Assembly: GCF_946221515.1 (NCBI RefSeq)
Contig: NZ_CAMJVK010000007.1
Span: 1 to 40,356, forward strand
Reading direction: 5' to 3'
Source: an uncultured Fenollaria sp.
GTDB lineage: Bacteria > Bacillota > Clostridia > Tissierellales > Peptoniphilaceae
DNA length: 40,356 nt
Shown: positions 30,801-39,724 of the stretch, in pieces
Layout of the letters: the number at the start of each line of letters is the position of its first letter
How positions within the stretch are numbered: the stretch's first letter is position 1
Translations under genes and position numbers: made by a program
Notes under the pieces: model-generated
Database searches by the model: none
Told to the model about the DNA's origin: nothing
What the model saw: the letters and a program-made list of their open reading frames with translations, nothing else

Positions 30801-31058
30801 TTATTTCTTTTTTATGCTCATACCGATACTCATGCCAAGCATCATGCCGACCGACAAGCCGATGGCTATATTGTCAGCATCCATTGCTATGGATACAGCA
30901 GTTCCTAAACACATGCCTATAGCCATGCCCTCAGACATGTAGGTTTCTTCTGTTTTTTTGCCCTTGTCATCGCCTTGCCTTTTCTTAGCTGTTTGTATAA
31001 TGTAGACCACTACTACACAAACTAGGAGTAGGGGTAGTATAATTCTTAAAATTTCCAT
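30801..31058 (-). CDS. Small membrane protein with glycine-zipper-like helix
   Basis: An 85-residue protein. Helix one (about 5-22) is followed by a basic loop (KKRQGDDKGKK). A second hydrophobic part (about 45-82) has regularly spaced glycines and methionines (GMAIGMCLGTAVSIA.., GLSVGMMLGMSIGMSI), the look of a glycine zipper. AAAGGAG precedes ATG 31058. The first gene of a two-gene unit with 30541-30774. Function unknown. Confidence 0.75.
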   Translation of the reverse strand: MEILRIILPLLLVCVVVVYIIQTAKKRQGDDKGKKTEETYMSEGMAIGMCLGTAVSIAMDADNIAIGLSVGMMLGMSIGMSIKKK

Positions 31059-31100
31059 GTATTTCTCCTTTGTTTATAATTGCGCTTTATTTATCGAGAT

Positions 31101-32477
31101 TTATCTTATACTATCGTCTTCGTTCTTAAAAATTTCGGATAAAGTTTTTTCCATGTCTTCTATCAAATTTACGACTAAAGCATTGCCCATCATAAATCTT
31201 CGTTTATTTTCCGGCATTCTTACTATTTCTCCATTAGTCAAGCAATATTTTGTATGGTTTGTAGGGAAGCCTTGAATTCTTTCTGTTTCTGTTGCTGTTA
31301 ATAATCTTAATCTTCCTGTCACTTTATCTTTTACTACATGTGTTGTTCTGCTAAAATTACCCTCAGATGTTAACATGGTTCTTGCTGGTTTGTCCCACTC
31401 ATCAACAAGAGGGATGGCCCCTTCAGAAAAAATGTAGTCATGTCCGCTACCAGCTCTTCTTTTTAATTTTTTGCCACCTTTTAAATACTGCCACGTTTTT
31501 CTTTCTTCCTTAGATAATTGGTTTTCAGATTCATCACTACGCTTTACATCTGGGTCTGTATAATAAAGCCTTTCATTTGGAATAAAATAACTTTCATCTA
31601 CTTCCTCTGTTTCTAAAATATCTCCCAAAGTCTTATGCTCTCCATTATACAAAACTTCGGTTTTAACAGTATAAATAACGCCATTTAGCATAATTCCCGA
31701 ATTCATAAAATCAAATTTAAACTCGCTAGATACAGTTCCTATTTCTTCTGGAATTACAATACTTTTAATCCTATCCTCACTAAAATCCTTTGTCTTAAAT
31801 GTTGTGGCAAAAAAACCATTGTCTTTAATAATACTTTTTACTAGTGATAAATTAACCTCACTATCAATAGTTCTTCTTGAATAATTTGTATTATTTCTAT
31901 ATGCAAATATAAATACACGTCTCCTTCTTTGTTGGTATCCATATTCTGCTGCGTTGATAACTCTCCACTCAACATTATAACCTTGATCTCTTAAGCAAGT
32001 TAACATCACGCCAAAGTCTCTTCCTCTTTGCTTTGCAGGGGACTTTATTAGCCTGTCAACATTTTCTAGTAACACAAATGGAGGCTTTTTCTCCTCAATC
32101 GTATCACGTATTGACCACCACAAAACGCCTTTTTTACCTTCTAATCCTTTAGATGTATGTAAAGTAGACGCTACTGAGTAATCTTGACAAGGAAATCCGC
32201 CGACAAGTAAATTAAAATCTGGTATTTTGCTTTTATCAACATCTTCTATATTTAAATTTGTTGTCTCGTTGCCGTCTATATCTAAACTTTTGCCGAAGTT
32301 ATATACATAACAATCATGTGCATATTGAGTTGTTTTCTCTGCTGGCTCCCATTGATTAAACCAAACAGTTTTCCATTTTTCTTTTTGTTTTTCAGCTGAT
32401 GAAGTAATATGATTTAACCCACATCTAAAGCCTCCAACGCCAGCAAACAATTCACATACTGTTTTATCCATAAACAT
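31101..32477 (-). CDS. DNA (cytosine-5) methyltransferase, Sau3AI-type (GATC)
   Basis: A 458-residue C5-cytosine methyltransferase. Motif I is ELFAGVGGFRCGL (9-21), motif IV GGFPCQDYS with catalytic C97, motif VI LLENV (138-140 ENV), motif VIII QRRRRVFIFAYR (from 183), and motifs IX-X near the end (RLLTATETERIQGFP, MMGNALVVNL). ATG 32477 is chosen because GGGAG lies 5 bases upstream; 32471 is possible. It directly follows the Sau3AI-like endonuclease gene (57 bases), so it most likely protects the same site, GATC, as M.Sau3AI does. Its sequence is more AT-rich than the housekeeping genes around it. Confidence 0.93.
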   Translation of the reverse strand: MFMDKTVCELFAGVGGFRCGLNHITSSAEKQKEKWKTVWFNQWEPAEKTTQYAHDCYVYNFGKSLDIDGNETTNLNIEDVDKSKIPDFNLLVGGFPCQDYSVASTLHTSKGLEGKKGVLWWSIRDTIEEKKPPFVLLENVDRLIKSPAKQRGRDFGVMLTCLRDQGYNVEWRVINAAEYGYQQRRRRVFIFAYRNNTNYSRRTIDSEVNLSLVKSIIKDNGFFATTFKTKDFSEDRIKSIVIPEEIGTVSSEFKFDFMNSGIMLNGVIYTVKTEVLYNGEHKTLGDILETEEVDESYFIPNERLYYTDPDVKRSDESENQLSKEERKTWQYLKGGKKLKRRAGSGHDYIFSEGAIPLVDEWDKPARTMLTSEGNFSRTTHVVKDKVTGRLRLLTATETERIQGFPTNHTKYCLTNGEIVRMPENKRRFMMGNALVVNLIEDMEKTLSEIFKNEDDSIR

Positions 32478-32534
32478 CAAAACTCCCATTTTTATTTTAA
32501 TTATATAACATTTTAAATCTAGATTCAAGAACCA

Positions 32535-33983
32535 TCAATTAAAAAAAGATTGATTTAATTGAGACAGTATATAAGTATTATTTAACCAAAAACATTGCTT
32601 TGTCATCCATTGACCGTCGGGCAATTCATTTGCGTATAATTCTATGTTTCCTGACTCAAAATTATTTAGTTTATATGCAGATTTTGCTGCATGTGGTCTT
32701 ACATGACAAACTAAATTGTCTTTTGCCTTAGGCAAATTATTCAAGACTCTATTACCTTTTATCTCAAATTTTACGCCTTCATTTATTATATCTTTCGTTT
32801 CTTGCCATACAGCTTTTACATTCTTTTCTAAATCTTCATAAGGAATGTTCCAAAATTGTGATCCTTTTAAACGTAAATCACCAAATTTATCTTCCTTATA
32901 AACAATAAACAAGAATCTCGTTTCTCTTAGCTCATTTGCAAATTTTGAATCTTCCCAATCCTCTTCCGCCAATTCTATAAAATCAAAATTTGGAAAAGAC
33001 ATGCTCTCTCTAATTTTATTGTTGTTTGTAATTCGTATAGCTTTTACTTTTATATTTGCCTTTTCAAACTCTTCAGCTTTATTACCCTTTATGCCTAAGA
33101 TTCTATATGCCAACATTGCTTCTATATGTTTAGGTTTGTGTTTTTTATCTAAATCAAATATCTCACATAATTCATCAATACTTTTACCTATATATTTGGC
33201 TATTTTACTGTTTACATACTCTTCAAAAGGTATGTTTGTATCAGTTTTTAATATTTTCTCATCTTTTTTGCCAGGAATTATATAGTTATTTAATACATAA
33301 GTCATATATGAATTTTTAAAGGCAAAAGCTCTTGGCTTCGCTGGTATATCGCTCTTAGGTTGTCTCCTTCTGTCCTTTGAGCTTGATGCTTTAGGAGCCG
33401 CTCCAAGATATAAAGTGTCAGACTCAGATAATTCATGAGCTTTACCATTTAGTATTTTGTTAACAATAAGTTCAAAATCATGTTTTATAATTTTTACATC
33501 ATCTTTCGGTGGTGTGAATAATTTTACATAATCAATTCTGTAATCTAAATTAGATTCTTTATTTGCTTCATATAAATAATAAATGAGTAATATAAGATTT
33601 GCCTTCTCCCACAAATGACTATTTTCAAATGTTTCATTTATAACTGAAAAGTAATCAATCATAGTAAGTATTAATCTTTCCTTTGCAGAAATGCTCCCAT
33701 TTTTATTTATTTTATATGGTGTTACCTTAAGCTCTACTCCTGCTTCATAAAAATCCGCTCGAGGGTCACTATTAATTTTATATCCAAAAAAGCTTTCCTC
33801 AACAATTTGCCCTAAATTACCCTTGTTTTTTACATTGATTTTGCCAAGATAATTGTATACTTCAGATTCTTCTCTAGCAGATTTAGCATTAATTATATCT
33901 CTAAAAGTTTTTCCTATAAGTTGTTTGGTATAATTTTCAATTGAATTTGAATCAGTTTTATCATAATCATAATAGTTTTCCAT
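32535..33983 (-). CDS. Sau3AI/MutH-family type II restriction endonuclease
   Basis: A 482-residue protein of Sau3AI size (about 490). The N-terminal half has the MutH/Sau3AI catalytic pattern: E62 in GQIVEESFFGYKINSD, D77 in ADFYEAG and E84-L-K86 in VELKVTPYK, a PD-(D/E)XK site. LSSKER-like SAKERLILTMIDY follows. The C-terminal half (from about 245) looks like the second, non-catalytic MutH-like domain that binds another site. By homology it cleaves unmethylated GATC. The methyltransferase gene follows on the same strand. The AT-rich codon use (many AAT, ATT, AAA) suggests acquisition. Confidence 0.92.
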   Translation of the reverse strand: MENYYDYDKTDSNSIENYTKQLIGKTFRDIINAKSAREESEVYNYLGKINVKNKGNLGQIVEESFFGYKINSDPRADFYEAGVELKVTPYKINKNGSISAKERLILTMIDYFSVINETFENSHLWEKANLILLIYYLYEANKESNLDYRIDYVKLFTPPKDDVKIIKHDFELIVNKILNGKAHELSESDTLYLGAAPKASSSKDRRRQPKSDIPAKPRAFAFKNSYMTYVLNNYIIPGKKDEKILKTDTNIPFEEYVNSKIAKYIGKSIDELCEIFDLDKKHKPKHIEAMLAYRILGIKGNKAEEFEKANIKVKAIRITNNNKIRESMSFPNFDFIELAEEDWEDSKFANELRETRFLFIVYKEDKFGDLRLKGSQFWNIPYEDLEKNVKAVWQETKDIINEGVKFEIKGNRVLNNLPKAKDNLVCHVRPHAAKSAYKLNNFESGNIELYANELPDGQWMTKQCFWLNNTYILSQLNQSFFN

Positions 33984-34060
33984 TTCTTCACCACTTAAAT
34001 TTACTTGTTAACTATATTTTTCTAACTATATAATTTTATTAGAGTTTTTTGTCTATATCC

Positions 34061-35245
34061 CTAGCATTCTTCTATATTGAAATACTCTAAAATATCAACT
34101 ATTGCTCTTTTATTTTTATTTTTATTATAAATATAATCAGCCATATTATCTGGATCATTAAATAATGTAAGTTTATTAATTCCAATTAAATCTAAATCGT
34201 CTAATATCTCTCTCTTATTTTCTATTCTGATAAACGCATTTGGAATGATTTTTTGAACGTTATTAATAGTTTTTTGCTTATTTAACCTATTGAGAGGAGA
34301 ATTTAAAATATTTTGATATATAAATCTTCCAGATTGTAAAGTCATTCTATCAAACTTAATGTCAGGTGTATATAATATTAAAGGAAAGTCAGGCAGCTCA
34401 CTAATTATATTTCTATATTTTAAAATTAATAAACTTATAAACGTAGTCAAATAAACCATTATATAATCATCTAGTTTTTGAACTTTTGGTTCAAATGTAT
34501 AACCTACTAATTTGGACATATAATTAAAAATGTCCTTCCAAGTAATAATCAAATTATTTTTTTCACTAAATATTTCTTGAATAAAATTATAATTAAAATC
34601 ATTTGGTCTATCAAATATATATCCTTCTTTAATACCTGAATTGAACCAATCAACTGCTTTGATTAAATTTCCTCCCTCAGAATTATAACGACTATCAACA
34701 CTTATTATAGATTTAATCAGATTTAAATTCTTAGATAAAGATGATATAAATCCTTCCTTATTAGTTTTATAATATTCATATAATTTATTATAAAACAGTA
34801 ATTTAATATTATCTTTTTCGATTAAATCATTATAAAAATATTTTATTTTTCTGCCTGAAATTTCATCGCTAAATCTTATAAAATTATTATCTTTAAAAAC
34901 ATAAACATAGCCTGCTTCATCTAAATTATTGCAACATGAAAAATATAATGCAACTAAAGAAGAGCTAGTAATATCAATTAAATTTGTTGGTAATCCATGG
35001 TGCTGTGAATAAGATATAAAATTTGTCTTTTCAACATCGCTTAATCGTACACTAACCTCATAATAATATTCGTCTATCATTCCATCAATAATTGAATTAT
35101 CCGAGCTCAAAAAACTGTCCCTATAACAGGAGGCAATTATATTAGGATATTTTTTAGATTCTCCTCTAAAATATGCATCTAGTATTTTTTTATCCTTCAA
35201 TATTTTTATATAATCATATAAGTTATTTGCTTTTAATTCTTCCAT
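34061..35245 (-). CDS. FRG-domain protein, possible defence effector
   Basis: A 394-residue protein with an N-terminal FRG domain: the name motif AYFRGESKKYPNIIAS occurs at about 25-40, followed by SYSQHHGLPTNLIDITSSSLVALYFSC near 95-120. The C-terminal part has no motif I recognise. ATG 35245 is chosen because GGGG stands upstream. FRG-domain proteins are frequent in phage-defence islands and have been proposed as abortive-infection effectors; the biochemical role is unclear. The gene is the most AT-rich in the window and stands 78 bases upstream of the Sau3AI gene on the same strand, so transfer as one island is likely. Confidence 0.88.
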   Translation of the reverse strand: MEELKANNLYDYIKILKDKKILDAYFRGESKKYPNIIASCYRDSFLSSDNSIIDGMIDEYYYEVSVRLSDVEKTNFISYSQHHGLPTNLIDITSSSLVALYFSCCNNLDEAGYVYVFKDNNFIRFSDEISGRKIKYFYNDLIEKDNIKLLFYNKLYEYYKTNKEGFISSLSKNLNLIKSIISVDSRYNSEGGNLIKAVDWFNSGIKEGYIFDRPNDFNYNFIQEIFSEKNNLIITWKDIFNYMSKLVGYTFEPKVQKLDDYIMVYLTTFISLLILKYRNIISELPDFPLILYTPDIKFDRMTLQSGRFIYQNILNSPLNRLNKQKTINNVQKIIPNAFIRIENKREILDDLDLIGINKLTLFNDPDNMADYIYNKNKNKRAIVDILEYFNIEEC

Positions 35246-35372
35246 ATATTTACCCCACATTACCACTTATTATTTTTTCCTTTTCAATAATTAGTTTAAA
35301 ACAAAGTAAAAATTTTCTTTATTTTAGAAATTTTAATAGTCTAATTTCATCATGCCAATCCCCCCCACCCAT

Positions 35373-35981
35373 TCACTCTCTATTCATATAATACTCATCA
35401 CAAAACTTATCCCACTTCTCTATGTAGTCCTCATGCTCAAGCAAAATCAAGTCTTTTGCTGAATATATATTTCTTTTTCTTGCTTCGTCAAAGAAGTAGT
35501 CGAAGCCGTCGAAGTCTTCGCTAAAATAAGCGTAGACGTGCTTAAAGTCAAGGATATAAGCTAGGTAGAGGCGTGTGTGGCCATCTAGGGACACGTAAGT
35601 GCCATCGTGCATCGCAATGGGGATAATCACGTCTTCTTCGCTATGAACAAAGGTCTTTACTGCTTCTAATTTATCTTTATCGACAAAGAACTGTATTGGC
35701 TGGATTTTGTCTATATCAAGCTTAAATAGCTCGACGTCTTTGAACTTCTTCACGATTTTGCCGCTCTCGTCGTAAAATTTTGTGATGTGCTCTGAGTTGA
35801 AGCGAAACTCATCTATGACTTCGTCGAAATAAGTTTCATCGCCTATTATAATAGCCTCGCTCTGTGATATGATTTTAATCTCTATGGGCGCATCGCCATC
35901 TGCAAGGTAGCAGCCATGCTGGTTAAGCGCTTCTTGACTAAACCGCTGGTCGTCGTATCTGTTGATTCTAATTATGCTCAT
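35373..35981 (-). CDS. ParB/sulfiredoxin-fold-like protein, unknown function
   Basis: A 202-residue protein. The middle part, LDIDKIQPIQFFVDKDKLEAVKTFV followed by IPIAMHDGTYVSLDGHTRLYLAYIL (about 105-150), resembles the ParB N-terminal/sulfiredoxin fold, where GH-R of DGHxR binds nucleotide phosphates. The N- and C-terminal parts (acidic and aromatic: SEDFDGFDYFFDEARKR) are not familiar. GGTGAG precedes ATG 35981. It lies upstream of the FRG gene on the same strand, with a run of seven G residues (minus strand) between them just past its stop codon. It is either the edge of the defence island or an unrelated neighbour. Confidence 0.7.
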   Translation of the reverse strand: MSIIRINRYDDQRFSQEALNQHGCYLADGDAPIEIKIISQSEAIIIGDETYFDEVIDEFRFNSEHITKFYDESGKIVKKFKDVELFKLDIDKIQPIQFFVDKDKLEAVKTFVHSEEDVIIPIAMHDGTYVSLDGHTRLYLAYILDFKHVYAYFSEDFDGFDYFFDEARKRNIYSAKDLILLEHEDYIEKWDKFCDEYYMNRE

Positions 35982-36091
35982 TAACTCACCACCTATTTAC
36001 TCGTTAACTATGTCTTTACTAATTTTATTTTATCATTTTATCGGAACAATAGCAAGGGTAGCGGAATGATATATATGCTTTTGCGGAACAA

Positions 36092-36120
36092 TTGACATGA
36101 ACATAGTAAAGTAGTACAAT
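36092..36120 (+). promoter_or_regulatory. Promoter of the small lipoprotein gene
   Basis: TTGACA (36092-36097), 17-base spacer and TACAAT (36115-36120), 39 bases before the start codon. Confidence 0.8.
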
Positions 36121-36159
36121 AATATAAAGAATATTCATAGTATTTATAGGAGGTGTCTT

Positions 36160-36489
36160 ATGTATAAATCTAGACGAATTATTGCTTTTCTTCTTTCTTT
36201 GATGCTTATAGTTTTAACAGCTGCTGCTTGTGCAAATAAGGATGAAGAGCGTTACACAAAGGCTGATCTTGAAGGGATGGATGCGCATGAGTTCTATGAA
36301 TTATTGAAAAAGAATGGTTTAGAAGTTGGCGCTGACATTAAGGAAATTCTTTCTGACAAGCAGCTGGAAGAATACATCAAAGAGGATTTTGATTTGCTTA
36401 TAGAGGGTGCTTGCTCAAGAAGTGATATGGCGTATAAAAATCTGGCTAGTGAAGTCGAAAAAGTTTACAAAAAATTGATTATGGAGTAG
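36160..36489 (+). CDS. Small secreted protein, probable lipoprotein
   Basis: A 109-residue protein with a basic start (MYKSRR), a hydrophobic signal (IIAFLLSLMLIVLTAAAC) and a plausible lipobox ending at Cys24. The mature part is short, charged and helical (YTKADLEGMDAHEFYELLKKNGLEV...). I do not recognise a family. AGGAGGTG lies just upstream of ATG 36160, a strong promoter at 36092-36120 and a terminator at 36515-36545, so it is an independent unit, and the only plus-strand gene in this part of the window. Confidence 0.8.
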   Translation: MYKSRRIIAFLLSLMLIVLTAAACANKDEERYTKADLEGMDAHEFYELLKKNGLEVGADIKEILSDKQLEEYIKEDFDLLIEGACSRSDMAYKNLASEVEKVYKKLIME

Positions 36490-36514
36490 TTTTTACTTAG
36501 AAAGTGATATAAAG

Positions 36515-36545
36515 AGGCGATAGATTTTTTTCTATCGCCTTAAAA
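36515..36545 (+). terminator. Terminator of the small lipoprotein gene
   Basis: AGGCGATAGA (36515-36524) and TCTATCGCCT (36531-36540) form a perfect 10-bp stem around a T-rich loop. Confidence 0.85.
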
Positions 36546-36621
36546 TTTATTATTCAATATTTATTTTAGGAAAATCGGCTGTTAATACATCTAGTATTTT
36601 AATTTCAAAACTTGATCTAAA

Positions 36622-37293
36622 TCAAAGTTTTTTATCCTTATTAAATTCATCACTTAAGCTCTCTCCTGCTTCTAGTATGATGAACTGCTCATCCCACATG
36701 CCTGAGAATAGCTTCTCCAATAAATAGGTGCCGCCATCTACAAAGCCAAGCTTCGCATCAAGCCAAGCTGCATCTTCCTTGACGCTTTGAACGTAATCTG
36801 CTCTTCTGCAGTCATTAATTTTTGTATCGATGATGTCGATCTCGTGGTAATACCTCTTCCAGTCCTCGTGGTAGCGCTTTTTCGTCTCTTCGTCCAAGTT
36901 TTGTGTAAGCTTATCAAAAATCGCGTGAAAATTTTCTTTCATCGGATCTTTTTCGCGTACATATAGGTGGCCTGGCTTTTTTAAATCACTTTTTACTTCA
37001 TCTGTGTTTTGCAAAAGAAGCGAAACGCACTCGTCTATCTTTGGCATAACAAGCCTACACGGAGCCTTAATGCCCTTCCACGATCCGCCGCAGTAACCCA
37101 TCGCAACCAAAATCGTGTCTACGTCCTTGTCCATTGTCATCAGCTTGTGGGCGATGTGCTCACGCATCTCTTTTGGGTCTCTATGATAAAGACGATTTAA
37201 ATAAAATACCGGATAATTAGTTTTAACTTTTCTTTGAGCCTCATCGATGTAGTCTATTAATGATGAACACCCTAAAATTACTGTTTTTGACAT
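36622..37293 (-). CDS. DUF1638-domain protein
   Basis: A 223-residue protein. It starts MSKTVILGCSSLIDYI, and later shows ILVAMGYCGGSWKGI and LVMPKIDECVSLLL, the cysteine- and glycine-containing blocks of DUF1638. Members occur in methanogens and anaerobes, often beside corrinoid or methyltransferase genes, but no function is proven. ATG 37293 follows AAGGGAAG; the longer frame to 37356 overlaps the GNAT gene and lacks a ribosome site. The start is 15 bases after the GNAT stop codon, so both are likely one transcript. No methyltransferase gene is adjacent here. Confidence 0.85.
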   Translation of the reverse strand: MSKTVILGCSSLIDYIDEAQRKVKTNYPVFYLNRLYHRDPKEMREHIAHKLMTMDKDVDTILVAMGYCGGSWKGIKAPCRLVMPKIDECVSLLLQNTDEVKSDLKKPGHLYVREKDPMKENFHAIFDKLTQNLDEETKKRYHEDWKRYYHEIDIIDTKINDCRRADYVQSVKEDAAWLDAKLGFVDGGTYLLEKLFSGMWDEQFIILEAGESLSDEFNKDKKL

Positions 37294-37307
37294 AGTGTCA
37301 CTTCCCT

Positions 37308-37775
37308 TTAACCCAAGTACTTTACATATATCTGACAAGGGTTCCACTCGTCCCATAAATCTGGAAAGACTTCTAATTCTTTATATCCGACTGCTTTGTA
37401 AAATTTATTCGTTATGTCGTACTCATCGTAATGGCCGGACTGAACGGTTTTTACCTGTGTGTAAGTGTAGCCTAAGCTCTTTGCTAAGTCTTCATAGGCC
37501 TTATTTAGCTCTCTTCCAGCGCCATGATGATGAAACTTTTTCTTCACACCCATGACAAAGATCTCTGCACAGTCGAGGCTGCTTGCGCCAAGAACAACAA
37601 AGCCAACTAGCTCATCATTAAAAAAACTTGCTAGAAACGGCTTTTCTTGCGACTCTTGAATGTAATTTTCTGTGCTCTCGAGCAAGCCGAACCATTCTGG
37701 CAAATCATAAAGCACTTCTCTTGCGATATTTTCTTTTTCTTTTTTACCTATAATTTCTTTTACAATAAATTTCAT
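37308..37775 (-). CDS. GNAT-family N-acetyltransferase
   Basis: A 155-residue acetyltransferase. The core strand-helix AEIFVMGVKKKFHHHGAGRELNKAYEDLAKSLGY (about 69-102) contains the acetyl-CoA loop (H-H-x-G-A-G-R), and FYKAVGYKELEVFPDLWDEWNPCQIYVKYL forms the C-terminal GNAT end. Substrate unknown. The ribosome site is weak (AAAGG at an unusually long distance). It precedes the DUF1638 gene by 14 bases. Confidence 0.87.
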   Translation of the reverse strand: MKFIVKEIIGKKEKENIAREVLYDLPEWFGLLESTENYIQESQEKPFLASFFNDELVGFVVLGASSLDCAEIFVMGVKKKFHHHGAGRELNKAYEDLAKSLGYTYTQVKTVQSGHYDEYDITNKFYKAVGYKELEVFPDLWDEWNPCQIYVKYLG

Positions 37776-37850
37776 GCTATAACTATATTATCCTTTCATC
37801 TATAATTATATGCTCTACGCCATTTTATAAGCTTGCCTATCTATAGAATA

Positions 37851-38489
37851 TCACCACTTTTGAATTTCTCCACTCATCTTAGATGCAAAGAGAATATCAT
37901 AGATATAAAGCTGGATAGTCAACATAATCAATATAGTAATAGTCCACAGAATTACTGGCTCATAAAGGCTATATTTGCCTTTTGTCTGAAATTTTCCAAT
38001 CAATGAATCGGAGAATGATCTACTAAGTAATTCATATACTCCATAACCTAGTACTGCTCCAAAAGTATTCGTAATCAAGTCGTTTATATCTGTAGTCCCA
38101 AATCCAAACATTTGAATGATTTCTATAGACAATGAAAATAGAAATCCAAGTAATAAAACTTTGGATAAGCTATTATATTGCTCATAGAGTAGTGGCAGAA
38201 AAATTCCTAATGGAAGAAACAAAATTACGTTTAAAATTATATCTTTAGGTCCTCTAATCATATCTATAAAAGGTAGTAATGAAAATCTCGGTGAAAAATT
38301 TGCTTTTAAACAAACACCTGTTGCAGACAAAACTCCTACAAGATAAAAAGAAAATATAAAAGCCAAAATTATATGTCCTTTGCTTGACCTATTGCCAAAT
38401 GATTTTAATATTATAAAATATAATATTAGTAATGCCATAATAGGCAGATATCCACTTATTACGTGATTGAAAATAAATTCTAAATCCAT
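37851..38489 (-). CDS. VanZ-family membrane protein
   Basis: A 212-residue protein with five or so helices. SPRFSLLPFIDMIRGPKDIILNVILFLPLGIFLPLL and IEIIQMFGFGTTDINDLITNTFGAVLGYGVYELL are the typical VanZ blocks (N-x-x-L-F-x-P-L-G and the D-x-x-D-x-x-x-N motif). VanZ proteins are linked to teicoplanin resistance and membrane phospholipid effects, but most members have no defined role. No other vancomycin-resistance genes are near. AAAGGAA lies upstream of ATG 38489. Confidence 0.9.
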   Translation of the reverse strand: MDLEFIFNHVISGYLPIMALLILYFIILKSFGNRSSKGHIILAFIFSFYLVGVLSATGVCLKANFSPRFSLLPFIDMIRGPKDIILNVILFLPLGIFLPLLYEQYNSLSKVLLLGFLFSLSIEIIQMFGFGTTDINDLITNTFGAVLGYGVYELLSRSFSDSLIGKFQTKGKYSLYEPVILWTITILIMLTIQLYIYDILFASKMSGEIQKW

Positions 38490-38549
38490 AAAAATTCCTT
38501 TCTATTTGTTGTAAACAAGTTGTATCATGTATACTTTAGTTTATTTTAA

Positions 38550-39299
38550 TTATATTTCTTTTAATAATTTCAATGCCAAATACAATTTTCCAAGATCGTG
38601 GTTGGCGCTATTAAGTCCCTCTACCTCATAAGAGCTCTCATCTAAAACATCTCCTGCTTCAAGAAAGTTATAAAGCTCAAAGCCATAAAAATCACAAGCT
38701 GCTTGTACGCCTGCAAGCTCCATCTCTACTGCTATGCAGCCTTCTGACTTTCTCTTTGTGACAAGCCCACGCGTCTCACGGAGCATAACGTCTGTAGTCC
38801 AGACCTTTCCCTTGGTATATGAAGCTTTTTCCTTGATGAAAAATTCTTCAAGCTTATCGTGGTTTTTAATGGCAATGTAGTCTGAAGGAGCGGCATAATA
38901 ATAAGATGCACCTTCGCCCCTGTAAGCCTCTGTGGGTACGATGTACTTGCCAACAGTCTTTTCTTTGTCAAGGCTGCCGCAAGAGCCAAACATAATAAAT
39001 TTATTCGCACCCGTAAGCCAATTGACTTCAGCGCAGCTCGATGAAGCAAGAGCTGAACCCATCATGCTAAGGTAGAAGGCAAATTCTTGACCTTCAAAAT
39101 GGCTTTTATATATTGGCATTGAGCCATTCGCAGAGTCCACTCTAGCAATTTCTCGGCACTCAAACTTATCGAGTAAATATTCTACTATGCTTTTTGAAAA
39201 TATTACCAAGCACTTATCTACTAAATATTTCTTCTCGCCATAAAAATGTTTTAGACTTATAAGTGGCTCTGTGTCTATATCATAACTGTCTATTATCAT
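38550..39299 (-). CDS. Nucleoside phosphorylase family protein
   Basis: A 249-residue enzyme of the PNP/UDP phosphorylase-1 family. Visible elements: MMGSALASSSCAEVNWLTGANKFIMFGSCGSLD (phosphate/base-binding GSCG loop), PTEAYRGEGASYYY, and CIAVEMELAGVQAACDFYGFELYNFL with the ME-E-like ribose contact. It would cleave nucleosides with phosphate to free base and sugar phosphate (salvage). Base specificity cannot be assigned; the group resembles uridine phosphorylase-like proteins. GAGGTAA precedes the ATG at 39299. Confidence 0.87.
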   Translation of the reverse strand: MIIDSYDIDTEPLISLKHFYGEKKYLVDKCLVIFSKSIVEYLLDKFECREIARVDSANGSMPIYKSHFEGQEFAFYLSMMGSALASSSCAEVNWLTGANKFIMFGSCGSLDKEKTVGKYIVPTEAYRGEGASYYYAAPSDYIAIKNHDKLEEFFIKEKASYTKGKVWTTDVMLRETRGLVTKRKSEGCIAVEMELAGVQAACDFYGFELYNFLEAGDVLDESSYEVEGLNSANHDLGKLYLALKLLKEI

Positions 39300-39320
39300 A
39301 ATTTACCTCTTTCGTTTACA

Positions 39321-39695
39321 CTATACCATTGTGAGTAAAGCAATAATTATATTAAATGGTGTTTTTATAATGTTTATTAAATTATTGCCATCAAATCCTG
39401 TAATTATTAAAAGAATTAAAACAGGATATAAGGAGTAGAATAAATCTATAGCTCTCAATTGTTTTTTAAAAGCTATTTTCAATAAAACTACAAGATTTAT
39501 TACAATTAATATAAAGTGAGCTAAAAGCAACAAAGCAAATATTAAATCTATAAGTCTACTTTGAGTGTTTTTTATAAGGTCTATATCATAAATATAATTA
39601 AATCTTCCTTCAAATTTAATAAATAATGCTATGAAGGATATTATAAGTAAGTGTGAAATCAAAGTAATTATTCTAAGTTTTTTATAGTTTTTCAT
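39321..39695 (-). CDS. Small membrane protein, four helices, unknown
   Basis: A 124-residue hydrophobic protein with helices at about 8-25, 48-75, 85-100 and 105-122. There are no recognised motifs. GAGGTATT precedes ATG 39695. It lies between the DJ-1-like and nucleoside phosphorylase genes, 29 and 21 bases from them, so a three-gene transcript is possible. Confidence 0.7.
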   Translation of the reverse strand: MKNYKKLRIITLISHLLIISFIALFIKFEGRFNYIYDIDLIKNTQSRLIDLIFALLLLAHFILIVINLVVLLKIAFKKQLRAIDLFYSLYPVLILLIITGFDGNNLINIIKTPFNIIIALLTMV

Positions 39696-39724
39696 TTTAA
39701 TACCTCAATTTTTTAATTATTACT

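Noticed and set aside
35355..35372. Run of seven C residues as a phase-variation tract
   Set aside because: It lies between genes, outside any promoter spacer or reading frame that I can identify.
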